From assembly GCA_017853835.1 (NCBI GenBank), contig JAFMIU010000037.1, forward strand, positions 1-33,374: a DNA stretch of 33,374 nt, written 5' to 3'. Positions 7,371 through 16,413 of this stretch are shown piece by piece. Every line of letters starts with the position of its first letter. Positions within the stretch are counted from its first letter, which is position 1. The notes under the pieces were generated by a model. That model was given only the letters and a program-made list of their open reading frames with translations, searched no databases and was not told where the DNA came from. The translations under genes and the position numbers were made by a program. The DNA is from Pirellulales bacterium (GTDB lineage Bacteria; Planctomycetota; Planctomycetia; Pirellulales; UBA1268).

Positions 7371-8078
7371 ATGCATCGGCTCACGCGGTCAGAGGTGCGG
7401 GCGATCGACCAACGGGCGATCGAGGCCTTTGGGGTCGCTGGCGTGGTGCTCATGGAAAATGCGGGGGCTGGGGCTGCGAGGCTTCTGGCGGCCCAGGGGC
7501 CGAGGGGGCGGGTGGCGATCGCCTGTGGGCGGGGCAACAACGGCGGCGACGGGTTTGTGATCGCACGGCATCTGGAACTGCTCGGCTTCCGGGTGCAGAT
7601 CCTGCTCGCGTCGCCCCCAGCCGACTACCGCGGCGACGCAGCCGCCAATCTTGCGATTGCCGAGCGGAGCGGCATCCCGGTGACGTGCCTGGACGATGGC
7701 GACGCCACGGCATGGCGAGCCGCGCTTGCGGGCGCCGACTGGATCGTCGACGCCCTTCTGGGCACCGGGGCGAACGGTCCACCCCGGGGCGTCACGGCCA
7801 CGGCCATCTCAGCCATCAACGACACGCATCAGGCCGGGACAGCCGGCGGTCGGCCACGGGTGCTTGCGGTCGATCTGCCCTCGGGGCTCGATGCCAACTC
7901 GGGCGACACGCCCGGCGTGTGCGTGGAGGCGGATCTCACCGCCACGTTCGTCGCCGAGAAGGTCGGGTTTGCCAATCCCCATGCCGCCACCTTCACCGGA
8001 GCGATCCACGTGGTGGGAATCGGCGCGCCGGCGTGCCTCCTGCAGGAGTATGGCATCAGCGACCGAGGCGATCCCTGA
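7371..8078 (+). CDS. nnrE: NAD(P)H-hydrate epimerase (YjeF_N domain)
   Basis: The 235-residue protein interconverts the R and S forms of hydrated NAD(P)H, so that the dehydratase can repair damaged cofactor in the cytoplasm. Visible features are the N-terminal MHRLTRSEVRAIDQRAIE, VAGVVLMENAGAGAARLL, the nucleotide-loop GRGNNGGDGFVIARHL (residues about 60-75), ADWIVDALLGTG, and LAVDLPSGLDANSGD with VCVEADLTATF near the end. All are hallmarks of the YjeF_N fold. Only the epimerase is present; the dehydratase (YjeF_C/NnrD) often fused to it is absent, so it must lie elsewhere or be lacking. The gene is divergent from the DUF1559 array and convergent with the S9 peptidase gene, overlapping its 3' end by 23 bases. 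ATG 7371 gives the standard family N-terminus. Confidence 0.88.
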   Translation: MHRLTRSEVRAIDQRAIEAFGVAGVVLMENAGAGAARLLAAQGPRGRVAIACGRGNNGGDGFVIARHLELLGFRVQILLASPPADYRGDAAANLAIAERSGIPVTCLDDGDATAWRAALAGADWIVDALLGTGANGPPRGVTATAISAINDTHQAGTAGGRPRVLAVDLPSGLDANSGDTPGVCVEADLTATFVAEKVGFANPHAATFTGAIHVVGIGAPACLLQEYGISDRGDP

Positions 8079-10155
8079 GAAACGCGTAGGCGAGCGCGTC
8101 CATGAAGGCCTTTTGGCGATTGTCGGCGGCGCCGCCGTGGCCCCCCTCGATGTTTTCATACGAGAGCACGGGCTTGCCGAGCTGGAGCAACAGCGCGGCA
8201 AACTTCCTCGCATGCCCCGGGTGCACACGATCGTCGCGGGTCGAGGTCGTGAGCAGGATCGGCGGGTAGTCACGTGATGCGTCGATCGAATGATAGGGCG
8301 AGATGCCCTCGAGGAATGCCCACTCGTCGGGCTTGTCGGGATCGCCAAACTCCCCCATCCAGCTCGCGCCCGCCAGAAGCGTGTGGTAGCGTCGCATGTC
8401 GAGCAATGGCACCTGGCAGACCACTGCACCGAAGAGGTCGGGCCGACGGGCATACATGTTGCCAACGAGCAGGCCACCGTTGCTGCCCCCCATCACGCCG
8501 AGCCGACGGGGCGAGGTGACGCCGCGGGCCACGAGATCCTCGGCCACGGCAATGAAGTCGTCGTACGCGCGGGGCCGTTTTTCCTTCAGTGCCGCCTGGT
8601 GCCATGCCGGCCCAAACTCGCCGCCGCCACGGATGTTGGCGATCACATACACCCCGCCGTGCTCCAGCCAGGCGGCGCCCACGACGGGGTTGTAGCCCGG
8701 CACGAGTGGGATTTCGAAGCCGCCATACCCGTAGAGCAGCGTGGGCGTTCTGCCGTCGGCTGGCAGGTCGGAGCGGCCGATCTGGAAATAGGGGATGCGC
8801 GTGCCATCCTTCGAAACGGCCTCGTGTTGCTCCACGCTCAAGCCCGCGGCGTCGAAGAAGGCCGGCGTCTGCTTGAGTGCCACGGGCGGCTGGCCGGGTG
8901 TTGCGGCCGAGCCGATGGCGAGCGTCGACGGCTCGAGGGGGCTCGATGTGACCATCCAGTAGTCGTCGCTCGTTATCTCGTCGACGGCCGACGCCTGGGC
9001 CGTGCCCGATTCCGGCACGCCGGCAAGCGGTTCCGCGTGCCAGGTGCCGTTTCGAAACGTCAGCGCCGTCACGCGGCTTCGCACGTTGTCGAGGGTGTTG
9101 AGCAGGAGGTGGTGGCGTGTGCCGCTCCAACTCGCCAGCGACGTGCGGCTCGTCGGCGTGAAGAGCACCTGGATCGTGCGATCGCCCTCGAGAAAGCCGT
9201 TGAAATCAGCGGCCAGCAGCGAGCCGGCAGGATAGGTCGTTGCTCCCACCGTCCAGGGCGTTCGAAGCTCGATCACCAGCCACTCCCGATGCACCGCCGC
9301 GTTGGCGTCGTCGGGCTTGGCCACCTCGATCAGTCGGCCGTCGCGTCGCACGAAAAGCGTGTTGGTCCAAAACGTCAACTGCCGAACGACAAAATCGCGT
9401 TCGAAGCCGGGCGTGAGATCCCGGTACGCCACCACGGCCATATCGTCCGCCCGGCCCTCAAAGACCAGCGGCGCGTCGTTGAGCGACGTGCCTCGCCGCC
9501 ACTCCCTGATGGTGCGCGGATACCCCGAGGTGGTGAGTGATCCAGGGCCGGTGTCGGTCGCCACGAAGAGGCAGTCGCGGTCGCGCCAGGCAACGGTGCT
9601 CTTCGCTTCGGGGAGCGAAAAACCGCCGGCCACGAACGCTTTCGCATGAAGGTCGAACTCCCGCACGACGTCGGCGTCGGCGCCGCCCCGAGACAGTTTG
9701 ACGAGGCAGAGGCGGTCATCGGGCTCGAGCACGGTGGCGCCGTGCCAGACCCAGTTTTCGCCCTCGCTCGCCGCGAGCGCGTCGATGTCGAGCACGGTTT
9801 CCCAGGCGGGCTCGGGCGTTCGGTAGGCGTCGAGCGTCGTGCGACGCCAGAGTCCCTTCGGGTTCGCCGCATCCCGCCAGAAGTTGTAGAGATGGTCGCC
9901 GATCCGGGTGACGAGCGGAATCCGCTCCTTCGAGTCGAGGATCGACAGGATCCGCCGCTCCAATCCCCCGAACGCGTCCGTTTCAGCGATGGCCCGTCGG
10001 GCTTCGTCGTTGCGTTCGCGCACCCAGGCGAGCTGCCGCTCTCCCGCGATTTCCTCGAGCCAGCGGTGCGGATCGTCGGGCTCGGGCGATGGTGAGGACA
10101 TGGGGGCGTCGAGGGGCAAGAGCAGGAAGAGCCACAGCAGCAAGGAGGGCTTCAT
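8056..10155 (-). CDS. Prolyl oligopeptidase-family serine peptidase (S9A)
   Basis: This 699-residue protein is the usual length of prolyl endopeptidases, which cleave after Pro in short peptides. A hydrophobic N-terminus (MKPSLLLWLFLLLPLDAP) suggests export, probably to the periplasm. Then come DPHRWLEEIAGERQLAWVRE, typical of the family, a seven-bladed propeller region (about 80-420) and the alpha/beta hydrolase domain. The catalytic Ser558 lies in GGSNGGL, the Asp is about 642 in DDRVHPGHA, and the His about 673 in IEGGHGG. LLYGYGGFEIP and VYVIANIRGGGEFG mark the oxyanion region. All triad residues are present. Its ATG overlaps the proA stop by 4 bases, so it is the last gene of the phoH operon and translationally coupled. 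Whether it is a true prolyl endopeptidase or oligopeptidase-B-like cannot be told from sequence alone. Confidence 0.9.
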   Translation of the reverse strand: MKPSLLLWLFLLLPLDAPMSSPSPEPDDPHRWLEEIAGERQLAWVRERNDEARRAIAETDAFGGLERRILSILDSKERIPLVTRIGDHLYNFWRDAANPKGLWRRTTLDAYRTPEPAWETVLDIDALAASEGENWVWHGATVLEPDDRLCLVKLSRGGADADVVREFDLHAKAFVAGGFSLPEAKSTVAWRDRDCLFVATDTGPGSLTTSGYPRTIREWRRGTSLNDAPLVFEGRADDMAVVAYRDLTPGFERDFVVRQLTFWTNTLFVRRDGRLIEVAKPDDANAAVHREWLVIELRTPWTVGATTYPAGSLLAADFNGFLEGDRTIQVLFTPTSRTSLASWSGTRHHLLLNTLDNVRSRVTALTFRNGTWHAEPLAGVPESGTAQASAVDEITSDDYWMVTSSPLEPSTLAIGSAATPGQPPVALKQTPAFFDAAGLSVEQHEAVSKDGTRIPYFQIGRSDLPADGRTPTLLYGYGGFEIPLVPGYNPVVGAAWLEHGGVYVIANIRGGGEFGPAWHQAALKEKRPRAYDDFIAVAEDLVARGVTSPRRLGVMGGSNGGLLVGNMYARRPDLFGAVVCQVPLLDMRRYHTLLAGASWMGEFGDPDKPDEWAFLEGISPYHSIDASRDYPPILLTTSTRDDRVHPGHARKFAALLLQLGKPVLSYENIEGGHGGAADNRQKAFMDALAYAFLRDRLGR

Positions 10156-11429
10156 GAGCGGATCTGGCCGGTTCCGGTGACGACGAACTTATAGGTCGTG
10201 AGCTCGCGTGTGCCGCAGGGGCCACGGGCGTGAAGCTTGTCGGTGGAGATGCCGATTTCAGCGCCGAGTCCGAGTTCGCCGCCGTCGTTGAATCGCGTGC
10301 TCGCATTCACCATCACGCAGGCCGTGTCGACCCGCGCGGCAAAGCGATCCGCCGCCGCCGCATCGGCGGTCACGATCGCATCGGTGTGCCGCGATCCGTG
10401 GCGGTTGATGTGCTCGATTGCGGCATCGATCGAGTCGACGACTGCGACGGAGATTTTTGGTCCGAGGTATTCCGTGGCCCAGTCGGCGTCGGTCGCCGCA
10501 CCGGCCGATGGCACCAGCTTCCTGGTGGCGGCGTCGCCGACGATGTCGACGCCCTGCGCGCCGAGGGCGGCAGCGATTCGGGGCAGAAATGCCTCGGCCA
10601 CATCGCGATGCACGAGCAGCGACTCGGCGGCGTTGCACACCCCCATCCGCTGGCACTTGGCATTGATGGTGATCGTTTCGGCCAGGGACAGATCGGCGGC
10701 TCGATCGACGTAAACGTGGCAGTTGCCGGTGAAGTGCTTGAGCACGGGCATCCGTGCCTCCGAACAGACACGCCGGATCAGCGCTTCGCCCCCGCGCGGA
10801 ATGGCGAGGTCGATGAGGTCGTCCATCGCCAGAAACTCGCCGACGGCCTGACGGTCGGCGACATCCACGAGCTGCACGGCATCGGTGGGGAGGCCGCACT
10901 CCTCGATCGCCGCCCGAACGCTCGCCACGATCCGCCGACTGGAGTGGGCCGCTTCCTTGCCACCGCGCAGGATGATCGCGTTGCCGGAGGCGACCGCCAC
11001 GGCCGCCGCGTCTGCGGTGACGTTGGGGCGGGATTCATAGATGAAAAACACCACGCCGAGGGGCACCCGCACCTTGCGCACCACGAGTCCGTTGGGGCGT
11101 GTCGATTCCTCGATCGTTTCGCCGACCGGATCGGCCTGGTCGGCGACCGCCTCGATGCCGGCCGCGATGCCCTCGACCCGCTTCGCATCGAGCAGGAGCC
11201 GATCCACCTGGGCGGGCGTGAGACCGTAGGACGGCGCGGCGGCGACATCGGCAGCGTTGGCTTCGAGAATCGCCGCCGTGTCTCGGCGGATGTGGTCGGC
11301 CGCCTTCCGCAGGCAGGCGGCCTTGGCGGCAGACGGCGTTGCGGCGAGTTCGATGGCGGCCTGGCGGGCACGATGGGCGATGCCACGGCAGTGGTCGTGG
11401 AGGGAGGCAGGTTCGACGGTGGCGGCCAT
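10152..11429 (-). CDS. proA: Gamma-glutamyl phosphate reductase
   Basis: This cytoplasmic aldehyde dehydrogenase-fold enzyme reduces gamma-glutamyl phosphate to glutamate semialdehyde with NADPH, the second step of proline synthesis. The protein is about 425 residues, the normal length. Clear motifs are VRVPLGVVFFIYESRPNVT, ASGNAIILRGGKEA, VLKHFTGNCHVYVD, the catalytic Cys in MGVCNAAESLLVH, and the C-terminal STRFNDGGELGLGAEIGIST followed by RGPCG. I used ATG 11429; a GTG at 11441 would add four residues and neither has a strong ribosome-binding site. It lies 36 bases after folP and overlaps the peptidase gene by ATGA, so it belongs to the same transcript. proB (glutamate 5-kinase), its usual partner, is not in the window. 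Confidence 0.95.
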   Translation of the reverse strand: MAATVEPASLHDHCRGIAHRARQAAIELAATPSAAKAACLRKAADHIRRDTAAILEANAADVAAAPSYGLTPAQVDRLLLDAKRVEGIAAGIEAVADQADPVGETIEESTRPNGLVVRKVRVPLGVVFFIYESRPNVTADAAAVAVASGNAIILRGGKEAAHSSRRIVASVRAAIEECGLPTDAVQLVDVADRQAVGEFLAMDDLIDLAIPRGGEALIRRVCSEARMPVLKHFTGNCHVYVDRAADLSLAETITINAKCQRMGVCNAAESLLVHRDVAEAFLPRIAAALGAQGVDIVGDAATRKLVPSAGAATDADWATEYLGPKISVAVVDSIDAAIEHINRHGSRHTDAIVTADAAAADRFAARVDTACVMVNASTRFNDGGELGLGAEIGISTDKLHARGPCGTRELTTYKFVVTGTGQIRS

Positions 11430-11465
11430 GACGATGTTCACGAAGGCGTGGGGAGGTGGCGTATC

Positions 11466-12383
11466 TTACCGCCCAGCGTGTGGGTCGCACGATCCGATCG
11501 CCCGCGCCGCGGCGAAGGCTTCGAGCGCGGGGCGAACCATGCCCACCGCGTGCACGCGAATGATCTGGATGCCCTGGGCCGCGAGGGCACAGGCCGCCCC
11601 GGCGGTGGCGGCATCCCGTTCGGCTTCCGTGGCCGGTCGGCCCATGGAGGCCTCGAGCATCTTGCCGAGAAAGCCCTTGCGGGAGTGCCCCACGAGGATC
11701 GGCGTGCCGAGGTCGAGGAATCGTCCGGCGTGCTGCATCAGCGTGTGATTGTGGACGTGCGTCTTCCCGAAACCGATCCCGGGGTCGAGGCAGATTCGTT
11801 CGAGCGGAATGCCGGCGGCCAACAGCGCGTCGCGTCGTGCGGCGAGGTAGGCGTGAATGTCGGCGACGACGTCGTGGTAGCGAGGGTCGATCTGCATCGT
11901 TTGCGGCGTGCCACGCATGTGCATGGCGCAGATGCCGGCGCCGGTGCCCGTGGCCACATCGACCATGCCGGCATCCCCCTCGAGGCCGGTGACGTCGTTG
12001 ATGATCTCGGCGCCGAGTTCGACGGCCCGGGCGGCGACGGCGGCCTTCGACGTGTCGATCGACACCGGCACTCCTCCCATCGCCGCGAGCCGTTGCACGA
12101 CCTCGGAGACCCGACGGAGCTCGTCGGCCGCCGCGACCGGCTCGGAAAACGGCCTCGTGCTTTCACCGCCCACGTCGAGGATGTCGGCCCCGGCGGCGAC
12201 GAGGGCGAGTCCATGGGCGACGGCGGCGTCCACGTCGACATGGCGGCCCCCGTCGGAGAACGAGTCGGGCGTGACGTTCACGATCCCCATCAGGAGCGGC
12301 CGCTGCGATGGCCCTCCGGCATGCGGCAGGTCGAGCGACCGTGTTCGCAGCCGCCAGTGGGTGGGAAATCGGTCGTGCGCCAT
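11466..12383 (-). CDS. folP: Dihydropteroate synthase
   Basis: This enzyme condenses p-aminobenzoate with dihydropterin pyrophosphate in folate synthesis and is the target of sulfonamides. The 305-residue protein shows the family signatures in order: MGIVNVTPDSFSDGG, GADILDVGGESTRPFSEPV, VPVSIDTSKA, IINDVTGLEGD, CAMHMRGTPQTMQ, CLDPGIGFGKTHVHN, LVGHSRKGFLGKML and IIRVHAV near the C-terminus. The N-terminal 30 residues before LLMGIVN are variable, so the exact start is less sure. It sits 89 bases downstream of lptE and 36 bases before proA on the same strand. The metabolic genes here are simply co-transcribed with envelope genes; no folate-specific regulation is visible. Confidence 0.95.
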   Translation of the reverse strand: MAHDRFPTHWRLRTRSLDLPHAGGPSQRPLLMGIVNVTPDSFSDGGRHVDVDAAVAHGLALVAAGADILDVGGESTRPFSEPVAAADELRRVSEVVQRLAAMGGVPVSIDTSKAAVAARAVELGAEIINDVTGLEGDAGMVDVATGTGAGICAMHMRGTPQTMQIDPRYHDVVADIHAYLAARRDALLAAGIPLERICLDPGIGFGKTHVHNHTLMQHAGRFLDLGTPILVGHSRKGFLGKMLEASMGRPATEAERDAATAGAACALAAQGIQIIRVHAVGMVRPALEAFAAARAIGSCDPHAGR

Positions 12384-12472
12384 GCCCGCAGTCTATCAGC
12401 GAGGCTCAGGCCGAGCCGCCGTGCGATCGGAAGGATGGGGTCAGCCGCTCACCAGCGCTGAATCGACTTCGG

Positions 12473-13021
12473 TCACCACGGCTCTTCCATGAGACCGACG
12501 ATCTGCTGGGCGAGTTTGACGATCGCTTCCTGCTGCGTGCTCGCGACCGAGCGGCCGTATTCCGGCACGAGGCTCGCCGATTGGCCCACGTCGACCGTGG
12601 CCGCCGGAAGTGGCACCTCGCCCGAGGCGATCACCGTGCCGCCCCGATCGGCCCAGGTCACGAGCGTCTGGTAGTTCATCTCAACCTGTCGTGACTGGTC
12701 GGTGGGGCTCTCCACCACCATCCGCTTGGTATCGGCGACGATTCGGGCCGTGAGCACGCTGTCGGCGCCGTCCTCGCTCCCGACCACCTTGAAGGGGGTT
12801 CGCTTCTCGATCTCCTTGCAGAGGGCTTCAGTGAGCCGTTCGCCGATGTCGACCGAGGGCGTGGTTCGGAAGCTGTCGCTCTGCACCATCGGCACGTAGA
12901 TGGTGCGGACGTTCGTCGCGTAGAGCGTGTTGTTGCCCACGCGATAGGTGGCGCAGCCCGCGGCGGCGATGAGCATGGCCCCGAGCACGGGGGCCAGGCG
13001 GCAGGCGGCGTGAGGGATCAT
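12473..13021 (-). CDS. lptE: LptE-family outer-membrane lipoprotein (LPS assembly)
   Basis: This is a 182-residue lipoprotein: the signal peptide ends AMLIAAAGC and is followed by ATYRVGNNTLYATNVRTIYV. It fits the LptE family (lipoprotein plug of the LptD LPS translocon) through IYVPMVQSDSFRTTPSVDIGERLTEA, KEIEKRTPFKVV, DSVLTARIV and QVEMNYQTLVTW. In planctomycetes such genes are usually annotated 'LPS assembly lipoprotein LptE'. ATG 13021 has AAGGA nine bases upstream. It follows the BamD-like gene by 41 bases, putting two outer-membrane assembly lipoproteins side by side, which supports a Gram-negative type envelope. No lptD is seen. Family assignment is good; partner and LPS role are inferred. 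Confidence 0.75.
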   Translation of the reverse strand: MIPHAACRLAPVLGAMLIAAAGCATYRVGNNTLYATNVRTIYVPMVQSDSFRTTPSVDIGERLTEALCKEIEKRTPFKVVGSEDGADSVLTARIVADTKRMVVESPTDQSRQVEMNYQTLVTWADRGGTVIASGEVPLPAATVDVGQSASLVPEYGRSVASTQQEAIVKLAQQIVGLMEEPW

Positions 13022-13062
13022 CGCGGCATCCTTGCCGGGAGGGAGCGAACGTGCCGGGAGGG

Positions 13063-14373
13063 TCAGTAGCGGGTCGGTGCGATGCCCGATTCATCCTGGC
13101 GGGCGATCTGCGTCTCGGCCTCGGCCATGGCGTCGAGTTCCGCCTCCTTGAGCGAGTCGGGGTTGAGGATGCGGGTGAGCATGGGGACCGGGTCGTCCGA
13201 GACGTCGGCCTTGTCCTTGATCGCCACATACTTGTCCCGTGCGGCCTGGGCCAGCTGCGTCTTGGGATAGTCGCGGGCGATCATGGCGTAGTAGACCCGT
13301 GCCGAGGAGTAGTGCTTGCCCTTGGCGTAAAACTCCGCCCGCCGCCAGTGCCGCATCGCCTGCTGGGCTGCGATCTCCGCCCGGGTGTCCTGAACCCGGT
13401 CTTCCTCGTCGCGGCTGAGCTGGTCTGGAAACTGCACCAGCACCTGATCGGCGAGGATCTCCGCCTCGTCGAGCGAACTCCCCTCGTAGAGTGGTCCCTG
13501 GTAGGCCCGCAGCTTGGCCTGGATGCCGAGAAGGTGGGCCTGGAGCAGGAAGTCGCTGTCGGGATACTCCGTGCGGAGCAGGCCGTAGAAGTAATCGGCG
13601 TCGAGCCATTGCCGGTCGAGGAAGTGGGCGTTGGCCTGGGCCATGATGCTGTCGTCGGCGAGCGGCCCGCGCGGATCATTGATCCGAACATGGTCGTAGG
13701 CCTTGAGCGCCCGGCCCCGCGTGTCGAAGAGCGGCCGGCTGCGGTCGAGCAGGTTTGGCACGATCGTCGGGATGTGCGTCTTGTCGTCGAGGGCGACCCA
13801 GTATTGCGCGATCACGAACTGCCGCTGGGCGATCCGGTCGAGGTATTTCGTGTTGGCATATTTTTTGACGAGCTCGTCGTATTGATCCTCGGCCTTGGGA
13901 TACTGATCGGTGAAGAAGTAGCTCTCGGCGAGCTGCCACATGGCGTCTTCCTCGATCACCGAGTCGGGCCAGCGGTCGATCGCCACCTTGTATTTTTTGA
14001 TGGCCTGCGGGTAGTCGCCTTCGCGAAACCGCGCGTCGGCGTCGGCGAGGGCCTTGCGGGCCACCGGCTCGTTCGGGCCGCGGCCAACCATCTTCTTCCA
14101 CCGCTTCTTGACGTTCTCTCCCTTGAAGTAGTCCCACCCGAGTTCGTCCTGAGACTGGGCGTATTCCGAGGAGATCACCTCCGAGTCGGCGTCGTCGCCC
14201 AACTCGCGGTCGATGGCCTTTTCCTTGTCGGCGTCGGTCTGCTTGGCCCAGGGCCACGACGGCGGCTTCAGGGTCGCGCAGCCCGGAGCCACGAGCGACA
14301 GTGCGATCACCAGGCACCAGGCGCGGGCCCCGGTGGACGAAGACTGCGACGGCATGGACGGGGAAACGGTCAC
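13063..14373 (-). CDS. bamD: BamD-like TPR outer-membrane assembly lipoprotein
   Basis: This is a predicted 436-residue lipoprotein. The signal sequence ARAWCLVIALSLVAPGC ends at a lipobox-like Cys. Behind it is an acidic linker (DADSEVISSEYAQSQDELGW). TPR-type repeats then follow: DADARFREGDYPQAIKKYKV, DAMWQLAESYFFTDQYPKAE, AQRQFVIAQYW, then DSIMAQANAHFLDRQWLDAD and HYSSARVYYAMIARDYPKT. BamD (YfiO) scaffolds the BAM complex for beta-barrel insertion; typical proteins are about 250 residues, so this one has an enlarged middle and C-terminus. I chose the GTG at 14373: AAGGAGG precedes it and it overlaps the recO stop as GTGA. An ATG at 14355 would also keep the signal peptide. It could instead be a general TPR lipoprotein; the pairing with lptE favours BamD. 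Confidence 0.75.
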   Translation of the reverse strand: MTVSPSMPSQSSSTGARAWCLVIALSLVAPGCATLKPPSWPWAKQTDADKEKAIDRELGDDADSEVISSEYAQSQDELGWDYFKGENVKKRWKKMVGRGPNEPVARKALADADARFREGDYPQAIKKYKVAIDRWPDSVIEEDAMWQLAESYFFTDQYPKAEDQYDELVKKYANTKYLDRIAQRQFVIAQYWVALDDKTHIPTIVPNLLDRSRPLFDTRGRALKAYDHVRINDPRGPLADDSIMAQANAHFLDRQWLDADYFYGLLRTEYPDSDFLLQAHLLGIQAKLRAYQGPLYEGSSLDEAEILADQVLVQFPDQLSRDEEDRVQDTRAEIAAQQAMRHWRRAEFYAKGKHYSSARVYYAMIARDYPKTQLAQAARDKYVAIKDKADVSDDPVPMLTRILNPDSLKEAELDAMAEAETQIARQDESGIAPTRY

Positions 14374-15146
14374 GAGCGGCGTGCCCTCCTTCCCGCCCGG
14401 GGGAGCGTGGCGGGAACCCGCAGCGGCCTGCCGAGCAGATGCGACAGGAGCGTCGTCATGATCCCGCGAACCTCGCCGGCTTCGGCCGGTGGAAGGTTCA
14501 CGTCGTCGGGGGCGACGCGGTGGTCGGCCAGGAGTCGCAGCGCCGCCAGGGCACTCGCCGACACCGACACCACGCCGCGCCGGCCGGCGCGGCAGCGGAG
14601 GCAGAGCGTGCCGCCGTCGAGCATGCCGAAGGCGGTGCGAGGGGCGTCGGCAAGACGGCCATGGCACTCGGCGCAGCGGGACAGCACCGGGCCATGGCCG
14701 GTGATCCGGAGCGCCGCCAGTTCGAAGCCGACCATGAGGGCCGAGAGCGGCGATTCATCGCCACTCCAGCCTGACAGCCGGCGGATCGTCGCATGCGCCA
14801 CGTCGAAAAGCTCCGGCTGAGGGTCGGCATCGGCGGAAAGGGCATCGAGCAGTTCTGCGACGCGCAGACCGCCCAGCACCGCCGTCAGACTCGAACCCAC
14901 GCGGAACCGGCTCTCAAGGGCCGCCTCCGTGAGCAGATCGAGTGCTCCCGACGATTTGCGGAGGACGAGTACCTGAGAAGTCGAAAGCAGGTCAAGGCCG
15001 CCGTCAAACCCGCTCTTGGGCCGCCACGCGCCCTTCGCCAGGGCCCGCAGCTTGCCGAAGTCGCGGCAATAGATCGTGACGACGCTGCTGGTTTCCCCGA
15101 ACGGCGTCGTTCGGATCACGATCGCGCGGGTCTTGTCAACGGCCAT
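14370..15146 (-). CDS. recO: DNA repair protein RecO
   Basis: RecO works with RecR to load RecA on SSB-coated gaps. The 258-residue product starts MAVDKTRAIVIRTTPFGETS followed by VVTIYCRDFGKLRALAKGAW, the N-terminal OB fold. SGFDGGLDLLSTSQVLVLRK comes next, then a helical middle and a zinc-binding C-terminal part (CAEC, about 20 residues, CLRC). Length and order match RecO. The ATG at 15146 overlaps the corC stop by 11 bases; the recO stop overlaps the bamD GTG by 4 bases. recO next to ybeY, corC and phoH is a common bacterial neighbourhood (the era-recO region), although era itself is not here. The upstream in-frame extension was rejected because it runs antisense-like through the corC gene. 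Confidence 0.9.
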   Translation of the reverse strand: MAVDKTRAIVIRTTPFGETSSVVTIYCRDFGKLRALAKGAWRPKSGFDGGLDLLSTSQVLVLRKSSGALDLLTEAALESRFRVGSSLTAVLGGLRVAELLDALSADADPQPELFDVAHATIRRLSGWSGDESPLSALMVGFELAALRITGHGPVLSRCAECHGRLADAPRTAFGMLDGGTLCLRCRAGRRGVVSVSASALAALRLLADHRVAPDDVNLPPAEAGEVRGIMTTLLSHLLGRPLRVPATLPRAGRRARRS

Positions 15147-16413
15147 CGCCGGCGGATCTCCGGAGGCGTTCCACCCGCACCAGGTCGATCCTCCGGCGGG
15201 TGGCGGCGAGCACCTCCAGGATCGCGTCATGCGATTCGATCCGCTCGCCCACGTCGGGAATGCGTCCGAACTCATGGAAGACGAAGCCGCCGATGGTCTC
15301 GAAATCCTCCTGTTCGGGCAGGTCGAGGCCGAGGCGTTCGTTGACCGTGGCAATGCGGACGGGCGCCAGCACTTCGCATGAGTCGTCGGAGGTCATGCGA
15401 ATGCCGTCGGTGAAGGCCTCGTCGTGCTCGTCGGCAATCTCGCCCACGATTTCCTCGAGGGCATCCTCGATGGTCACCACCCCCGACACCCCGCCAAACT
15501 CGTCGGTCACGATCGCCATATGCGTGTTGCCCCGCTGGAACTCGAGCAGGAGCTTCTGCACGCTCATCGATTCCGGCACGAACCAGGGTGGACGGAGCAG
15601 CGACACGAGATCCGGGCCCGGCGTCGTCGGATCATGGGGCGACGCCAGTCGGGTGAGCATGTCGCGTGTGTGAAGGATCCCCACCACGTCGTCGGGCGAA
15701 TGACCCCACACCGGCAGCCGCGTGTGGCCGCTGTCGGAGGCGAGCCGGACGGCCTCCGACCAGTCGGTGTCCCGCGGGATGGCCGTGATCTTCGTGCGGG
15801 GCGTCATGATCGTCGCCACCCGCACCTCGTCGAGCCCGATGATGCCCTTGATCATGTCGCGAGTGGCGCCTTCCAGCCGCCCTTCGCGATGCGCCTCGTC
15901 CACGGCCAGTCGCAGTTCGTCGCGCGGCCGATCGGTGGCGGCGTCTCCCCCGCGCCGGCCGAAGGCGGCTGCCAGGCGCCCCAGCTGCCGCACGAGCGGT
16001 GCGATGAGACCCACGATGGGCCGCCACACGCCCCACGTCGCGACGACGATCCACGGTCCGGCAAAACGCACCAGCAGCATCGGCACCACCACGAGCGCCG
16101 CCCAGACCACGAAGACCCACGTGGCCACCGCCGAAACCTCGAGCGCCAGGGAGCGATCGCCGGCCTCGATCAGTCGTGGGATCATCAGGAGGGTGGCGCC
16201 GACCGCGGCCACCGTCACGATCGACGCGGCGATGAACGCGATCGTCTCGCTGCCGGCCACGATTTCGTCGTAGCGACCAGGACGTCCCCGACGTTCACAG
16301 AGCTCCTGGATGGTGGTGCGCTGCGCCCCGCGAACCGCACGCGCCTGGATGGCGGCCAGGCTCGCCACCGCGAGAAGGGCCAGGGCCGATTCGGTGCCGA
16401 CGGCTGCGGTCAT
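15136..16413 (-). CDS. corC: CNNM/CorC-HlyC family membrane protein with CBS pair
   Basis: This 425-residue inner-membrane protein has N-terminal hydrophobic helices (ALALLAVASLAAIQARAV; FIAASIVTVAAVGATLLMI; VSAVATWVFVVWAALVVVPM), the CNNM/DUF21 module. A linker is followed by IIGLDEVRVATIMTPRTKIT, the start of the paired CBS domains, with VVGILHTRDML and TDEFGGVSGVVTIEDALEEI followed by VGEIADEHDE. The C-terminal CorC transporter-associated domain (DFETIGGFVFHEFGRIP) comes last. The family is linked to Mg2+ (or Co2+) efflux; TlyC/hemolysin names are historical. The ATG at 16413 overlaps the ybeY stop by 4 bases, so the two are coupled. Ion specificity cannot be read from sequence. Confidence 0.88.
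   Translation of the reverse strand: MTAAVGTESALALLAVASLAAIQARAVRGAQRTTIQELCERRGRPGRYDEIVAGSETIAFIAASIVTVAAVGATLLMIPRLIEAGDRSLALEVSAVATWVFVVWAALVVVPMLLVRFAGPWIVVATWGVWRPIVGLIAPLVRQLGRLAAAFGRRGGDAATDRPRDELRLAVDEAHREGRLEGATRDMIKGIIGLDEVRVATIMTPRTKITAIPRDTDWSEAVRLASDSGHTRLPVWGHSPDDVVGILHTRDMLTRLASPHDPTTPGPDLVSLLRPPWFVPESMSVQKLLLEFQRGNTHMAIVTDEFGGVSGVVTIEDALEEIVGEIADEHDEAFTDGIRMTSDDSCEVLAPVRIATVNERLGLDLPEQEDFETIGGFVFHEFGRIPDVGERIESHDAILEVLAATRRRIDLVRVERLRRSAGDGR

Noticed and set aside
10230..12461. 743-codon plus-strand open frame
   Set aside because: It lies antisense to proA and folP, which have clear motifs; long antisense frames are common in high-GC DNA, and the translation shows no domain.
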